From positions 1 through 12,027 of the forward strand of contig CAYGZY010000095.1 in NCBI GenBank assembly GCA_964354485.1: a DNA stretch of 12,027 bases. The letters are read 5' to 3'. A program made the translations under genes and the position numbers. The notes under the pieces were generated by a model that did not search any database, was not told where the DNA came from, and saw nothing but the letters and a program-made list of their open reading frames with translations. Of this stretch, positions 1 to 7,724 are shown piece by piece (within the stretch, counting starts at the first letter, position 1; every line of letters begins with the position of its first letter). Source of the stretch: CAYGXH01 sp964354485. Lineage in GTDB: Bacteria > Bacteroidota > Ignavibacteria > UBA10030 > SZUA-254.

Positions 1-1
1 T

Positions 2-634
2 TATGAACTGTCATACTTCGGTGCAAAGGTCCTTCATCCCAATACCATGCTCCCGGCCATAGAGAAGAACATACCTATCCATATATTCAACTCGCGAAGG
101 CCAGAACTCTCCGGAACGCTTATTACAAAACAACCGCCGCTTGCGCAGGTTATAGTGAAGTCGGTCGCATCCAAACGGAACGTGTCGCTCATTACCGTTG
201 TGCCGAAAGTTCGCTACAGCCCTTATATATTCTGGGAACACATACACAGCATTCTGACGAAGTACAGTGCAGCAGCAAACCTTACATCGACGTCAGAATA
301 CAATTATTCTTTTGTGCTCGACGAAAAGAATGAAATACCCTCGATTCTCCACGATCTGTCGGAAATAGGCGCGGTCGAACATTTCCCGGGGAGAGGAATC
401 ATCAGTCTGGTAGGTGCACGCCTCCGCGGATCCCCCGATCTACTCACTCGACTGTTTTCAGCGATCGGTCAGCTCGATGTGAGTATGATTTCATTCGGCG
501 CGTCACCCTCGAGCTTCAGTTTTGTGGTGGATGATGCTATTGTTCCCGATATCGTGAGGAAAATTCACGCTGAATTTTTTGATAAAGTCACCGACCGGGA
601 GATTTTCGAAAGTATAGATCATGCAAACCTCTAG
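2..634 (+). CDS. lysC: Aspartate kinase, C-terminal part (5' end outside window)
   Basis: Aspartate kinase phosphorylates L-aspartate, the first cytoplasmic step toward lysine, threonine, methionine and diaminopimelate. The open frame enters from the left edge, so 210 residues are visible and the N-terminal amino-acid-kinase domain is mostly missing. The visible part begins with the family signature near the end of the kinase domain (SYFGAKVLHPNT, then IPIHIFN and SGTLIT, roughly residues 4-40). Two ACT-type regulatory segments follow: one starting near VSLITV, the second near GIISLVGARLRGSPDL with the typical ASPSSFSFVV strand. The second ACT suggests allosteric control by an end-product amino acid, but which one cannot be read from the sequence. 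The gene stops after the ACT region with no homoserine dehydrogenase domain, so this is a monofunctional enzyme. It is convergent with the methyltransferase gene. Family assignment is firm; the symbol lysC is used in the generic sense. Confidence 0.93.
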   Translation, partial: YELSYFGAKVLHPNTMLPAIEKNIPIHIFNSRRPELSGTLITKQPPLAQVIVKSVASKRNVSLITVVPKVRYSPYIFWEHIHSILTKYSAAANLTSTSEYNYSFVLDEKNEIPSILHDLSEIGAVEHFPGRGIISLVGARLRGSPDLLTRLFSAIGQLDVSMISFGASPSSFSFVVDDAIVPDIVRKIHAEFFDKVTDREIFESIDHANL

Positions 635-709
635 AATTGATTTCTCTTGAACTTGCGGGAAAGTTACGATCCTTCGACCATGAGGTTTTAAGGAGGGGCA
701 AATTATCCG

Positions 710-1561
710 TTATCGCTTTACTCCAATCACGATATCCTGATAGCTGAGAAATTTCTTCCTCCCGCGCCATGATCCGTAGTGAATTGGTTCAGCGATGCTC
801 AGGGAGTATTTCCCGTAGAGTGCTTGGATGAATTTTTCATCGTACGCCACAGCCGACTCCGGTATTTCGGGATTCGTAGTCCAGTAGTTTTCCGCAGATG
901 AAAAGGGGAGAGTGCTCCTTCCAGCTTCGATCAAAGAGATTGATTCCTCGTTGAGAAGGAAGCATGTGATAAGGCACTTCGCATCTGGCCGCATGACACG
1001 AGATATTTCCGACATGTAATGTTCCAGATCGTCAGGCAGCATGTGGGTAAATACTGAGGTGAGAAAGATAAAATCAAAGGACGAGTCACCGTAAGGGAAA
1101 CGGTACTCTGACGCTTTGGATTGACCCCCGGGATTGTATTCCTTGTTATATATATCAGCGTGGCAGAAACGGAAGTGCGGATACTTCGGGGTAATATTCT
1201 TCCGACACCATTCGATACCTCCCCTTACGATATCAAAACCTTCATACTTTCCGCCGGCAGTTAGGTATTCCGTCAGAGGAACAGCCATCCGTCCGATACC
1301 ACAGCCGACGTCGAGGACACGGTGATCCGGTTTCAAACCGCCCAAAGTTCTGAAATATGTTAAAAACTCCTGTCCGACCTTGTTAAAATTCCCGTCGCCA
1401 ACGAAAATGAGTCGTCGTGGTGGTGTCAGTCTTTTCCGGCGGAATGTCAGGGTGTCTGTAATATCCAGAACGTCAAAATAAATTCGCCGTATAATTGATC
1501 GTACTTTACGTGGTATAATATTTTTCAGTGCCAATTTTTTATGCGTTGTGTTCATTTGCAT
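710..1561 (-). CDS. Class I SAM-dependent methyltransferase
   Basis: This is a 283-residue predicted methyltransferase that would transfer a methyl group from S-adenosylmethionine to an unknown acceptor. The Rossmann-fold SAM-binding motif I is clear (VLDVGCGIG, residues 82-90). An acidic residue follows at the end of strand 2 (YEGFDI, 106-111) and a motif II-like HAD occurs at 134-136. The FPYGDSSFDFIFLTSVFTHM segment (about 155-174) is typical of the Methyltransf_11/25 families. The first ~50 residues are basic (several Arg and Lys), precede the catalytic domain, and have no recognisable fold. There is no signal peptide, so it is probably cytoplasmic. The start at 1561 was kept because GAG lies 8 bases upstream; an in-frame ATG at 1555 is a near alternative. 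It stands alone between a convergent aspartate kinase and a divergent protease, so context does not reveal the substrate. Similar enzymes act on glycans, lipids or small molecules. Confidence 0.85.
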   Translation of the reverse strand: MQMNTTHKKLALKNIIPRKVRSIIRRIYFDVLDITDTLTFRRKRLTPPRRLIFVGDGNFNKVGQEFLTYFRTLGGLKPDHRVLDVGCGIGRMAVPLTEYLTAGGKYEGFDIVRGGIEWCRKNITPKYPHFRFCHADIYNKEYNPGGQSKASEYRFPYGDSSFDFIFLTSVFTHMLPDDLEHYMSEISRVMRPDAKCLITCFLLNEESISLIEAGRSTLPFSSAENYWTTNPEIPESAVAYDEKFIQALYGKYSLSIAEPIHYGSWRGRKKFLSYQDIVIGVKR

Positions 1562-1924
1562 GCTAATGCTCGATACTGCGTGTAAGTATCCTCAGAGCAA
1601 AAATTATCGGAGGAATCTTATTGATGTACGTTATTCTCTGAATGTTACCTTTTTTCTGTTTAAGAAGCTTCTATGCCCTAAATTATACATATTCAATCTC
1701 CTAAAGTCAATGAAGAGATATGTCTGGAGCTGTTTTCCATGATCGATAAGTATTAAAATGTTAAGAATTTTACGTGATATTGATATATCGAGCGATGTGA
1801 ATCAAGCTCAGTGTGAACGGTGATAATGAGGCTCAAAGTATTGTTTGATTCTTGCGCACTCGAAATATTTTTCCTATGTTTCATCACTTAGAACTGCTTC
1901 TCCATCTATCAGAAGGATAATGTC
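1562..1924. other. Divergent intergenic region, no gene recognised
   Basis: This AT-rich spacer of 363 bases separates two divergently transcribed genes, so it should hold promoters for both. I see no tRNA-like or riboswitch-like fold and no convincing coding frame. A 64-codon open frame at 1548-1742 has low-complexity, non-protein-like content. The only elements I can support are the candidate promoter at 1851-1882 and an AGAAGGA ribosome-binding site at 1911-1917 serving the plus-strand peptidase gene. Confidence 0.6.
1851..1882 (+). promoter_or_regulatory. Candidate Bacteroidetes-type promoter for the peptidase gene
   Basis: cTTG at 1851-1854, 20 bases, then TATGTTTC at 1875-1882. This resembles the -33 TTTG / -7 TAnnTTTG promoter described for Bacteroidetes, with the final G replaced by C and the first T of the -33 box by C. 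The same bases can also be read as a weak sigma-70 promoter (TTGCGC, 17-base gap, TATGTT). Transcription would begin about 35 bases before the start codon. It is a motif match only. Confidence 0.3.
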
Positions 1925-4900
1925 ATGCATAAACTGGCTGCCCTTTTCCTCATTTTTCCATCGCTCCTCATAGCCAATACATACTGGCAGCAGGATGTTC
2001 ACTACACAATCAACGCACAGCTCGATCCTCAGAAACACATGATCGTTGGTAAGGAAATTCTGCATTATCAGAACAATTCGCCTGACGTTTTAAATGTTGT
2101 CTACTTCAGACTTTACTGGAATCTCTTTACCGAAGGAAGTTATGGACAAAAGCTTGCTGAATCCCGTAAAGAATATTACTCCATGTCGCTGAGCGGTATG
2201 ACCATCCGCGAGTTTACGATTCAGGAGGATGGTCAGCAATATGTCCCTGAATATTCTATCGATAATACATTGATGGAAGTGAGATTGATCGAGCCGCTCC
2301 GTCCCGGTGAATCGATGACATTCTCAATCGAATTCGAGGGTAAAATTCCAGAGAATGGAGAGAGGACCGGTCATCAGGGGAAGGATTATAACATCGCTCA
2401 GTGGTATCCGCAGATCGCGACGTACGACCGCTTCGGCTGGGATAAGAGTCAATACCTGGGACCCGCAGAGTTTCACAACGAATTTGGTTCGTTTGAAGTA
2501 AACATCACCCTTCCGAAGAGCTTTACACTGGGTTACTCGGGGGCTCTTCTTAATCCGAAGGATGTGTATCCCGACAGTATCATCACGAAATTAAAACAGG
2601 CTGAAGGCGATACCGTTGCAGTAAGGATTGCAGATTATACGAAGACGGAGTGGGGGAGCGCTGAGTCGACCATGGTAACGTGGAAATTCAACGCCGAGAA
2701 TGTCCGTGATTTTGCATGGTCGGCGAATGAGCATTATATATGGGATGTTAATTACTGGTACCCGTCACCCGGAGCGAAAGGTATAGCCGTTCATGCTCTC
2801 TACTTTGAAGACATGGCTCAGTACTGGAATCGTGCAGCCGAATACGCAAAACATACCATAAGCTACCTGAGTAACCATTATGGTATGTATGCCTATCCGA
2901 ACTGCTTTGTCGTGGAGGGAGTTGTCGGCGGCGGGATGGAGTATCCCGGCATCACATTCATCGGTCATTACGGAGACGAGCTGACTAATTCTCCATTCGG
3001 GATCATCACGCATGAAGTTGCACATAATTGGTATCCGATGATGGTAGGAACGAACGAAACTGCGTATGGATTTATGGATGAAGGTTTTGTCACTTTCTTC
3101 ACCGTCGCGGCGTCGGAGGATTTTTACGGGCGCTTCAATAATACTTATCGTTTTACTAAGTGGTATCAGAAACTCCTCCATTTTCCGAACGCCGATGAAA
3201 GAAGTCAGATACAACTGAATAGTCTGTGGCTGGCAAAGAGCGGTTATGAAGAACCGATTGCGACACATACATACCGTTTTGAAGAACCGGGACTTTCCGG
3301 GATATCCATGTACTCGAAAACAGCGACTGTTCTGTTCATGCTTCAGTATGTCCTGGGTGATGAAGTGTTTGAAAAGGTCATGCGCGAATATTTCAACGGA
3401 TGGAAATTCAAACACCCCTATCCCGAAGATTTCTATACGGTCGTTGAGGAAGCGAGCGGCAGGAAGAACCTGCGCTGGTTCTTTGATCAGTGGTTCAACA
3501 AGACACTCATCTGTGATTACGGCATAAGCGGATTTTGCTGGAACGAGATAAAAAGCGGAGATACAATCGTCTACCGGACAAATGTATCGGTAAAACGTTA
3601 CAAGCCTGCAATTATGCCTGTGGATGTGCATATCACGATGGAAAATGGGAATGATGCAGTCTTATGGTTTCCAATCGATCTGTGGCTTAATGCGGAGGTG
3701 GAACGTGATACCGTAATCGATCTTCCTGCGAAGCCAATCCGGGCAGAATTGAATCCTGACGGACGTATTCTTGATATTAACCGGCTTAATAACCGGAGAC
3801 CTTTGCCGAAAGTCAGTGTGGAATTTGAAAATACTTTGTTTGGCGTCACGCCGGTAGACGCGTACATGGTCAGCTGGCGACCTTCACTGTGGTACACCGA
3901 CCGCGGAGGATGGAACGTTGGATATAAAGTGAACGGCAGCTACCTGGACGATTTTTTCCGCGCAAGACTCTGGCAAGCATATAACTTCGGCGACAAAACA
4001 TTTGATCATGATGTTTCGCTCTCGCACAATACGATGAATCTCACGCCCGGTGAAATTTCCGTCAGGTGGTACAGAATGGAGGGCAGGAAGAATGTTTCAT
4101 TTTCTCTCTTTAAAGATTTCAACCGTCGGTATTCATATCCGCCGTCGCATCAAGTCCGTCTCAAGTATGCTTTTTCTAAAGTGATCGACAGAAATTACCT
4201 CCTGCACCCGGAAGTGTGGGAAGATGGAAATCTCCACAGTCTTATTGCAGGATATTCCTATTCCAATCGTGGAAGCTTCTGGAACGTGAATGCATCGGTC
4301 CAGCTCGAAGGGTCATCATCGCTATTCGGTCGGAGCAGTTTCCAGTATTCTAAAAGGACATTCCTGGTCAGGTCAAGGTTCACGATGCCCGGCGGCTGGT
4401 CTCTCAACGCCCGGTTGTACAGCGGCGCGGGTTATGGCGTCGTTCCGGCTCAGGCGAAGTTTTACTTTGCCGGAGCATCACCGATGGAAGAAATGAGCGA
4501 TCCGCTCCTGAGGAGCAAGGGAGTCGTTCCGAGTACCGTACGCGATCATGTTGTGACACCCGGCGGCGGTATGATGCGTGGATATTACCGATTCCCTATC
4601 TCAGGCGATAAAATAGAAGCGGTGAATATGGAAGCCCGGTTTTCGTCTGTGATACCGTTTGTACGAATTCCAATTCCGGTTGTATCCTCTGTCATGCGTC
4701 ACTTCCGGAGTTCCCTCTTTCTCGATGCGGGGAGGATTACCGGTCAAACCGAGAAGTTGTGGGATAGGAGATTTGAAATCGACTTCGGATTCGGACTGAG
4801 GGTACAGTCGCTTGCCGGCCTCATTGGTGAATTTGGTCGTTCGAATCTGTTTTCTGCCGTGAGTTTGCAGACTCTGAAAATCGATTTTCCTCTCTATTCG

Positions 4901-4969
4901 AGTGCGCCGTTTCCGGGGGAGAATAAAGTAAAATTCCGCTGGGTCATTAGCTTCCGCGAGGAGTTCTGA
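1925..4969 (+). CDS. Secreted M1-type zinc metallopeptidase fused to an Omp85-like C-terminal beta-barrel
   Basis: This 1014-residue protein starts with a signal peptide (hydrophobic core within residues 3-17). Residues ~25-600 are an M1 (gluzincin) peptidase. The zinc motif HEVAH is at 363-367 with the third ligand Glu386 exactly 18 residues later (HEXXH-X18-E). A GGGMEYP stretch (335-341) replaces the classic GAMEN exopeptidase motif, and Tyr463 in YSKTATVLFML is the likely transition-state tyrosine. From ~630 to the end the sequence becomes alternating, aromatic-rich and strand-like. It carries MRGYY (884-888), a row of strands, SLFLDAG (930-936), FGFGLR and a final strand ending in Phe, which together resemble the barrel of Omp85/BamA (bacterial surface antigen) proteins. 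I infer an outer-membrane-anchored aminopeptidase-like enzyme. The start has AGAAGGA 7 bases upstream. The barrel protease gene at 5019 follows after 49 bases on the same strand and may be co-transcribed. The peptidase call is firm; the barrel family is inferred. Confidence 0.88.
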   Translation: MHKLAALFLIFPSLLIANTYWQQDVHYTINAQLDPQKHMIVGKEILHYQNNSPDVLNVVYFRLYWNLFTEGSYGQKLAESRKEYYSMSLSGMTIREFTIQEDGQQYVPEYSIDNTLMEVRLIEPLRPGESMTFSIEFEGKIPENGERTGHQGKDYNIAQWYPQIATYDRFGWDKSQYLGPAEFHNEFGSFEVNITLPKSFTLGYSGALLNPKDVYPDSIITKLKQAEGDTVAVRIADYTKTEWGSAESTMVTWKFNAENVRDFAWSANEHYIWDVNYWYPSPGAKGIAVHALYFEDMAQYWNRAAEYAKHTISYLSNHYGMYAYPNCFVVEGVVGGGMEYPGITFIGHYGDELTNSPFGIITHEVAHNWYPMMVGTNETAYGFMDEGFVTFFTVAASEDFYGRFNNTYRFTKWYQKLLHFPNADERSQIQLNSLWLAKSGYEEPIATHTYRFEEPGLSGISMYSKTATVLFMLQYVLGDEVFEKVMREYFNGWKFKHPYPEDFYTVVEEASGRKNLRWFFDQWFNKTLICDYGISGFCWNEIKSGDTIVYRTNVSVKRYKPAIMPVDVHITMENGNDAVLWFPIDLWLNAEVERDTVIDLPAKPIRAELNPDGRILDINRLNNRRPLPKVSVEFENTLFGVTPVDAYMVSWRPSLWYTDRGGWNVGYKVNGSYLDDFFRARLWQAYNFGDKTFDHDVSLSHNTMNLTPGEISVRWYRMEGRKNVSFSLFKDFNRRYSYPPSHQVRLKYAFSKVIDRNYLLHPEVWEDGNLHSLIAGYSYSNRGSFWNVNASVQLEGSSSLFGRSSFQYSKRTFLVRSRFTMPGGWSLNARLYSGAGYGVVPAQAKFYFAGASPMEEMSDPLLRSKGVVPSTVRDHVVTPGGGMMRGYYRFPISGDKIEAVNMEARFSSVIPFVRIPIPVVSSVMRHFRSSLFLDAGRITGQTEKLWDRRFEIDFGFGLRVQSLAGLIGEFGRSNLFSAVSLQTLKIDFPLYSSAPFPGENKVKFRWVISFREEF

Positions 4970-5018
4970 TAAACATATACTTTATAAAATATTTTGACTA
5001 CAAGCATTTGGAGGTCCA

Positions 5019-7451
5019 ATGAAAACTTTCGTTTTAATCATTTCTGGAATTTTATTATTCCATGGTATATCGGTAGGTCAGTCCGGTCTTCCGTCTTACT
5101 ATTCGCAGTTGGATTTTCTGATGACCTCGCCCGGAGCGCTGAAGTATGGTCTTTACGGATATGATAATCCGGCTCTGCTCACCTATCTGCACCAGCCGGA
5201 TATTTTCTTCACATGGTCTGACGCAGGCGGCGATTGGAATGATTTCAATCGATGGGGATTATTTACGGCTATACCGAATCTCGGATTCGGTTTAATCCAT
5301 CATAAAATCGGAACGTTATCTGTCACAGACTACCGTATCTCGGTGGGAATGGGAGATAGAGCGAAAAGTATTGGACTGTCGTGGGGATGGTCGGGTGGCG
5401 ATGCGCGGTACTTCGACAGAACCGATGTTCTGACGCTTGGCACGCTCTTCCGTCCGTCGCGCTACGCTTCTGTCGGAATGGTCGGATGGCTGGCGACAGT
5501 GGGGGAAGGTAAGGGAGGATTTGTCGATATTGCAGCCCGACCGCTCGGTAATGAGTTTGTAACGGTTTTCATTGATTGCGCATTCCGCAACGATTATAAG
5601 CTGAAAGATCTGCCATGGAGTACCGGCCTTGCTATAGAAGCTTTACCGGGGATACGATTAACCGGAAGGTACTTCGATACCAAGTCCTTTTCTGTGGGTG
5701 TTCAGCTAAGTATAGGGAGACTTGGTTTTTCAACGCAGGGATTTTATGATAAAGAAAGACACCATTCGTACAACACCTACGGAATCCGCATGGGTGCGTA
5801 TGATCGTACACTTCTCGGTACCTGGATTCTGCCGCGGAGGGAGTATGTTGAGTTCAATATGAATGGTAGATTGAAATATCAACGCTTTAAATATTTTGAC
5901 GGATTAAATACACTATTAGATATTCTCCGTAGTATAAAATCGGCTGAGCTGGATAACTCGACGGTCGAAGGGATCGCCATCAATACTTCGGGAATGGTTG
6001 CCGACAGGGAGATGCTCTGGGAATTGCGGGAGCAGATCAGGATTTTTAAGGCGAGCGGCAAGAAAGTAGTCATTTTTATAGATCGTCCCAACATTGATAT
6101 GTATCATTTGGCTTCAGTCGCGGATAAAGTCGTTATGGATCCGCTCGGATCTATGACTCTCGAGGGATACATTATGGGTCGTACTTTCATGAAGGGACTG
6201 CTTGCCAAGCTTGGACTTGGTTATGATGAGTGGAGATTTTTTAAATATAAATCAGCTAATGAAAGCTTATCGCGCGACAAAATGTCGGATGCCGACCGAG
6301 AGCAACGTCAGAAGATAGTCGATCGGTATTATGAATTGGCGAAGTCAGATATTTGTGCAGGAAGGAACATCTCTCCTGACAGATTCGATCAGATGGTAAA
6401 TGAAAAAGTAATTATTTTACCTGAGGAAGCGGTTAAGGAAGGATTAATTGACACGATTGCACGGTGGGAAGTAGTAAAAGGAATTTTCACTGGAATGGGG
6501 GGCGGCGAATTACAGGCGGTCGGTCCCGGTGCGATGGTGAGCTGTCAGATTTCTGCAGGTGATGAATGGGGTGAAAAATCCCGGATTGCTGTTGTGTATG
6601 CTCTCGGTGCATGCGCGATGGATGAAGGCATTAAGGCACGATCCCTATCGAAAGTGGTAGAGGCAATTGCGAACGACAGCAGAGTAAAAAGCGTTGTCCT
6701 GCGGGTGGATTCTCCCGGTGGCGATGCCATGGCATCGGATTATGTTGCAGAGGCGGTGAGAAAGTGCAGAGAGAAAAAACCGGTAATTATTTCCCAGGGA
6801 TATGTAGCCGCCTCGGGTGGATACTGGTTATCGATGTACGGAGACAGGATCGTTGCAGCGCCTACGACGATAACCGGATCGATCGGTGTAATCGGCGGCT
6901 GGATTTACAACAACGGATTGAAGGATACGCTCGGATTTTCAACCGATAACGTGAAGGTTGGCAGGCATGCAGATCTGGGTTTTGGATTCACTTTACCGTT
7001 CCTGAATTTAGAAGTACCGGACAGGAATCTTACGGAAGGTGAGCGGGGTATCATGGAGACCAAAATAAAAGATATGTATCAGACTTTCGTTTCGAAAGTT
7101 ACGACAGGGCGAAAGAAGACAGCAGCCGAGATCGAAGCTATCGCACAGGGGAGGGTGTGGTCAGGGACCGATGCCCTGGATAATGGTCTGGTGGACGTTC
7201 TGGGGGGTCTCGATAAGGCGATCGCACTTGCCAAGGAACTCGCCCGGATACCGGAACACGAGAAAGTCACGATCGTGGAATATCCCGAGAAGGATTTTGT
7301 TGATTTCAGTATGTTTATGCCGAAGATATTGCCATTCAGTATAATAGAAGATGATCCGGTGTTAGGACATATCAGATTTCGATTAGAGCACAACGGTGAA
7401 CCGATGCCTGTCATGCCATTGGATGAGGTAGAGATAAATAATAATCGATAA
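5019..7451 (+). CDS. sppA: SppA-type S49 protease with N-terminal beta-barrel-like domain
   Basis: This 810-residue protein contains two S49 repeats, as in the long (67K) SppA proteases that degrade cleaved signal peptides and other envelope peptides. The catalytic lysine is Lys411 in YKSANE, in the first repeat (~280-520). The nucleophile is Ser599 in AASGGYW, in the second (~530-760), followed by GSIGVIGG. The Lys-Ser distance (188) is close to that of E. coli SppA. Instead of the usual N-terminal membrane anchor, residues 1-20 form a signal peptide. About 260 residues of alternating, glycine- and aromatic-rich sequence then include a DNPALL motif (49-54) like the YNPA of PorV/UPF0164 barrels. 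I infer an outer-membrane barrel carrying the protease domain, probably facing the periplasm. GGAGGT at 5010-5015 sets the start, though the gap to ATG is only 3 bases. The gene follows the M1 peptidase by 49 bases with no evident terminator. The S49 call is firm; the topology is inference. Confidence 0.9.
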   Translation: MKTFVLIISGILLFHGISVGQSGLPSYYSQLDFLMTSPGALKYGLYGYDNPALLTYLHQPDIFFTWSDAGGDWNDFNRWGLFTAIPNLGFGLIHHKIGTLSVTDYRISVGMGDRAKSIGLSWGWSGGDARYFDRTDVLTLGTLFRPSRYASVGMVGWLATVGEGKGGFVDIAARPLGNEFVTVFIDCAFRNDYKLKDLPWSTGLAIEALPGIRLTGRYFDTKSFSVGVQLSIGRLGFSTQGFYDKERHHSYNTYGIRMGAYDRTLLGTWILPRREYVEFNMNGRLKYQRFKYFDGLNTLLDILRSIKSAELDNSTVEGIAINTSGMVADREMLWELREQIRIFKASGKKVVIFIDRPNIDMYHLASVADKVVMDPLGSMTLEGYIMGRTFMKGLLAKLGLGYDEWRFFKYKSANESLSRDKMSDADREQRQKIVDRYYELAKSDICAGRNISPDRFDQMVNEKVIILPEEAVKEGLIDTIARWEVVKGIFTGMGGGELQAVGPGAMVSCQISAGDEWGEKSRIAVVYALGACAMDEGIKARSLSKVVEAIANDSRVKSVVLRVDSPGGDAMASDYVAEAVRKCREKKPVIISQGYVAASGGYWLSMYGDRIVAAPTTITGSIGVIGGWIYNNGLKDTLGFSTDNVKVGRHADLGFGFTLPFLNLEVPDRNLTEGERGIMETKIKDMYQTFVSKVTTGRKKTAAEIEAIAQGRVWSGTDALDNGLVDVLGGLDKAIALAKELARIPEHEKVTIVEYPEKDFVDFSMFMPKILPFSIIEDDPVLGHIRFRLEHNGEPMPVMPLDEVEINNNR

Positions 7452-7483
7452 AAAAGGTTTTGCAAATCACACAATGATAGTGC

Positions 7484-7547
7484 CGCTCCTACGGAGCTAT
7501 GCCATTTTTTCAACCTTGTGCTATAAACGTTACGCTCCTACGGAGCT
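7484..7547. repeat. Direct pair of a 15-bp palindromic repeat
   Basis: CGCTCCTACGGAGCT occurs perfectly at 7484-7498 and again at 7533-7547, 49 bases apart. Each copy is itself a hairpin: a GCTCC/GGAGC stem of 5 bp around a TAC loop (stems 7485-7489/7493-7497 and 7534-7538/7542-7546). No T-tract follows either copy, so they do not look like intrinsic terminators. They lie 33 bases downstream of the sppA stop codon and just upstream of the four-hairpin cassette, and may belong to the same element. This resembles extragenic REP-like palindromes; whether it recurs elsewhere in the genome cannot be seen here. Confidence 0.85.
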
Positions 7548-7576
7548 GTTTGTTGTACTGTCGCTTATGTCAGTAT

Positions 7577-7724
7577 TATCATTAACACCTCGCTTTAGCG
7601 AGGTGACCATCGACGAAGCGGGACTATGAAACCGTTTTAACGGTTTCCATCGATGCTGTTGAAACAGCTTAACTGGTTTCTTATTAGTTTCAATTCACAC
7701 CGATGAATCGGTGTGTTAATGATA
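7577..7724. repeat. 148-bp cassette of four hairpins bounded by a 12-bp inverted repeat
   Basis: TATCATTAACAC at 7577-7588 is the exact reverse complement of GTGTTAATGATA at 7713-7724. Between and overlapping these ends are four perfect hairpins. Hairpin 1 has stems 7586-7593/7598-7605 (8 bp, CACCTCGC) with a TTTA loop. Hairpin 2 has stems 7628-7635/7640-7647 (8 bp, GAAACCGT) with a TTTA loop. Hairpin 3 has stems 7655-7659/7664-7668 (5 bp, GCTGT) with a TGAA loop. Hairpin 4 has stems 7696-7703/7708-7715 (8 bp, CACACCGA) with a TGAA loop. Hairpins 1 and 2 are each followed by a linker CCATCGA(C/T)G (7607-7615 and 7647-7655). The stems differ in sequence but share length and loop type, so structure rather than sequence appears to be kept. 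It could be a REP/MITE-type non-autonomous mobile element or a structured RNA. There is no coding frame of note and no T-tract. Confidence 0.8.

Noticed and set aside
1548..1742. 64-codon open frame in the divergent spacer
   Set aside because: It overlaps the methyltransferase start antisense, its composition is not protein-like, and no sensible ribosome-binding site precedes it.
2765..3631. 288-codon open frame on the minus strand
   Set aside because: It lies wholly inside the M1 peptidase gene, whose zinc motif is encoded here in the plus frame. The antisense translation shows no recognisable domain.
7079..7513. 144-codon minus-strand open frame crossing the sppA stop
   Set aside because: It is mostly antisense to the S49 domain, is serine-rich with no recognisable domain, and its 5' end runs into the palindromic repeat.
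7485..7605. Rho-independent terminators after the protease gene
   Set aside because: The stems at 7485-7497, 7534-7546 and 7586-7605 are perfect but none is followed by a T-run on either strand.
7484..7724. CRISPR-like array of regularly spaced palindromes
   Set aside because: Only one short repeat recurs, and only twice. The remaining hairpins differ in sequence, spacing varies from about 24 to 55 bases, and no cas gene is present.
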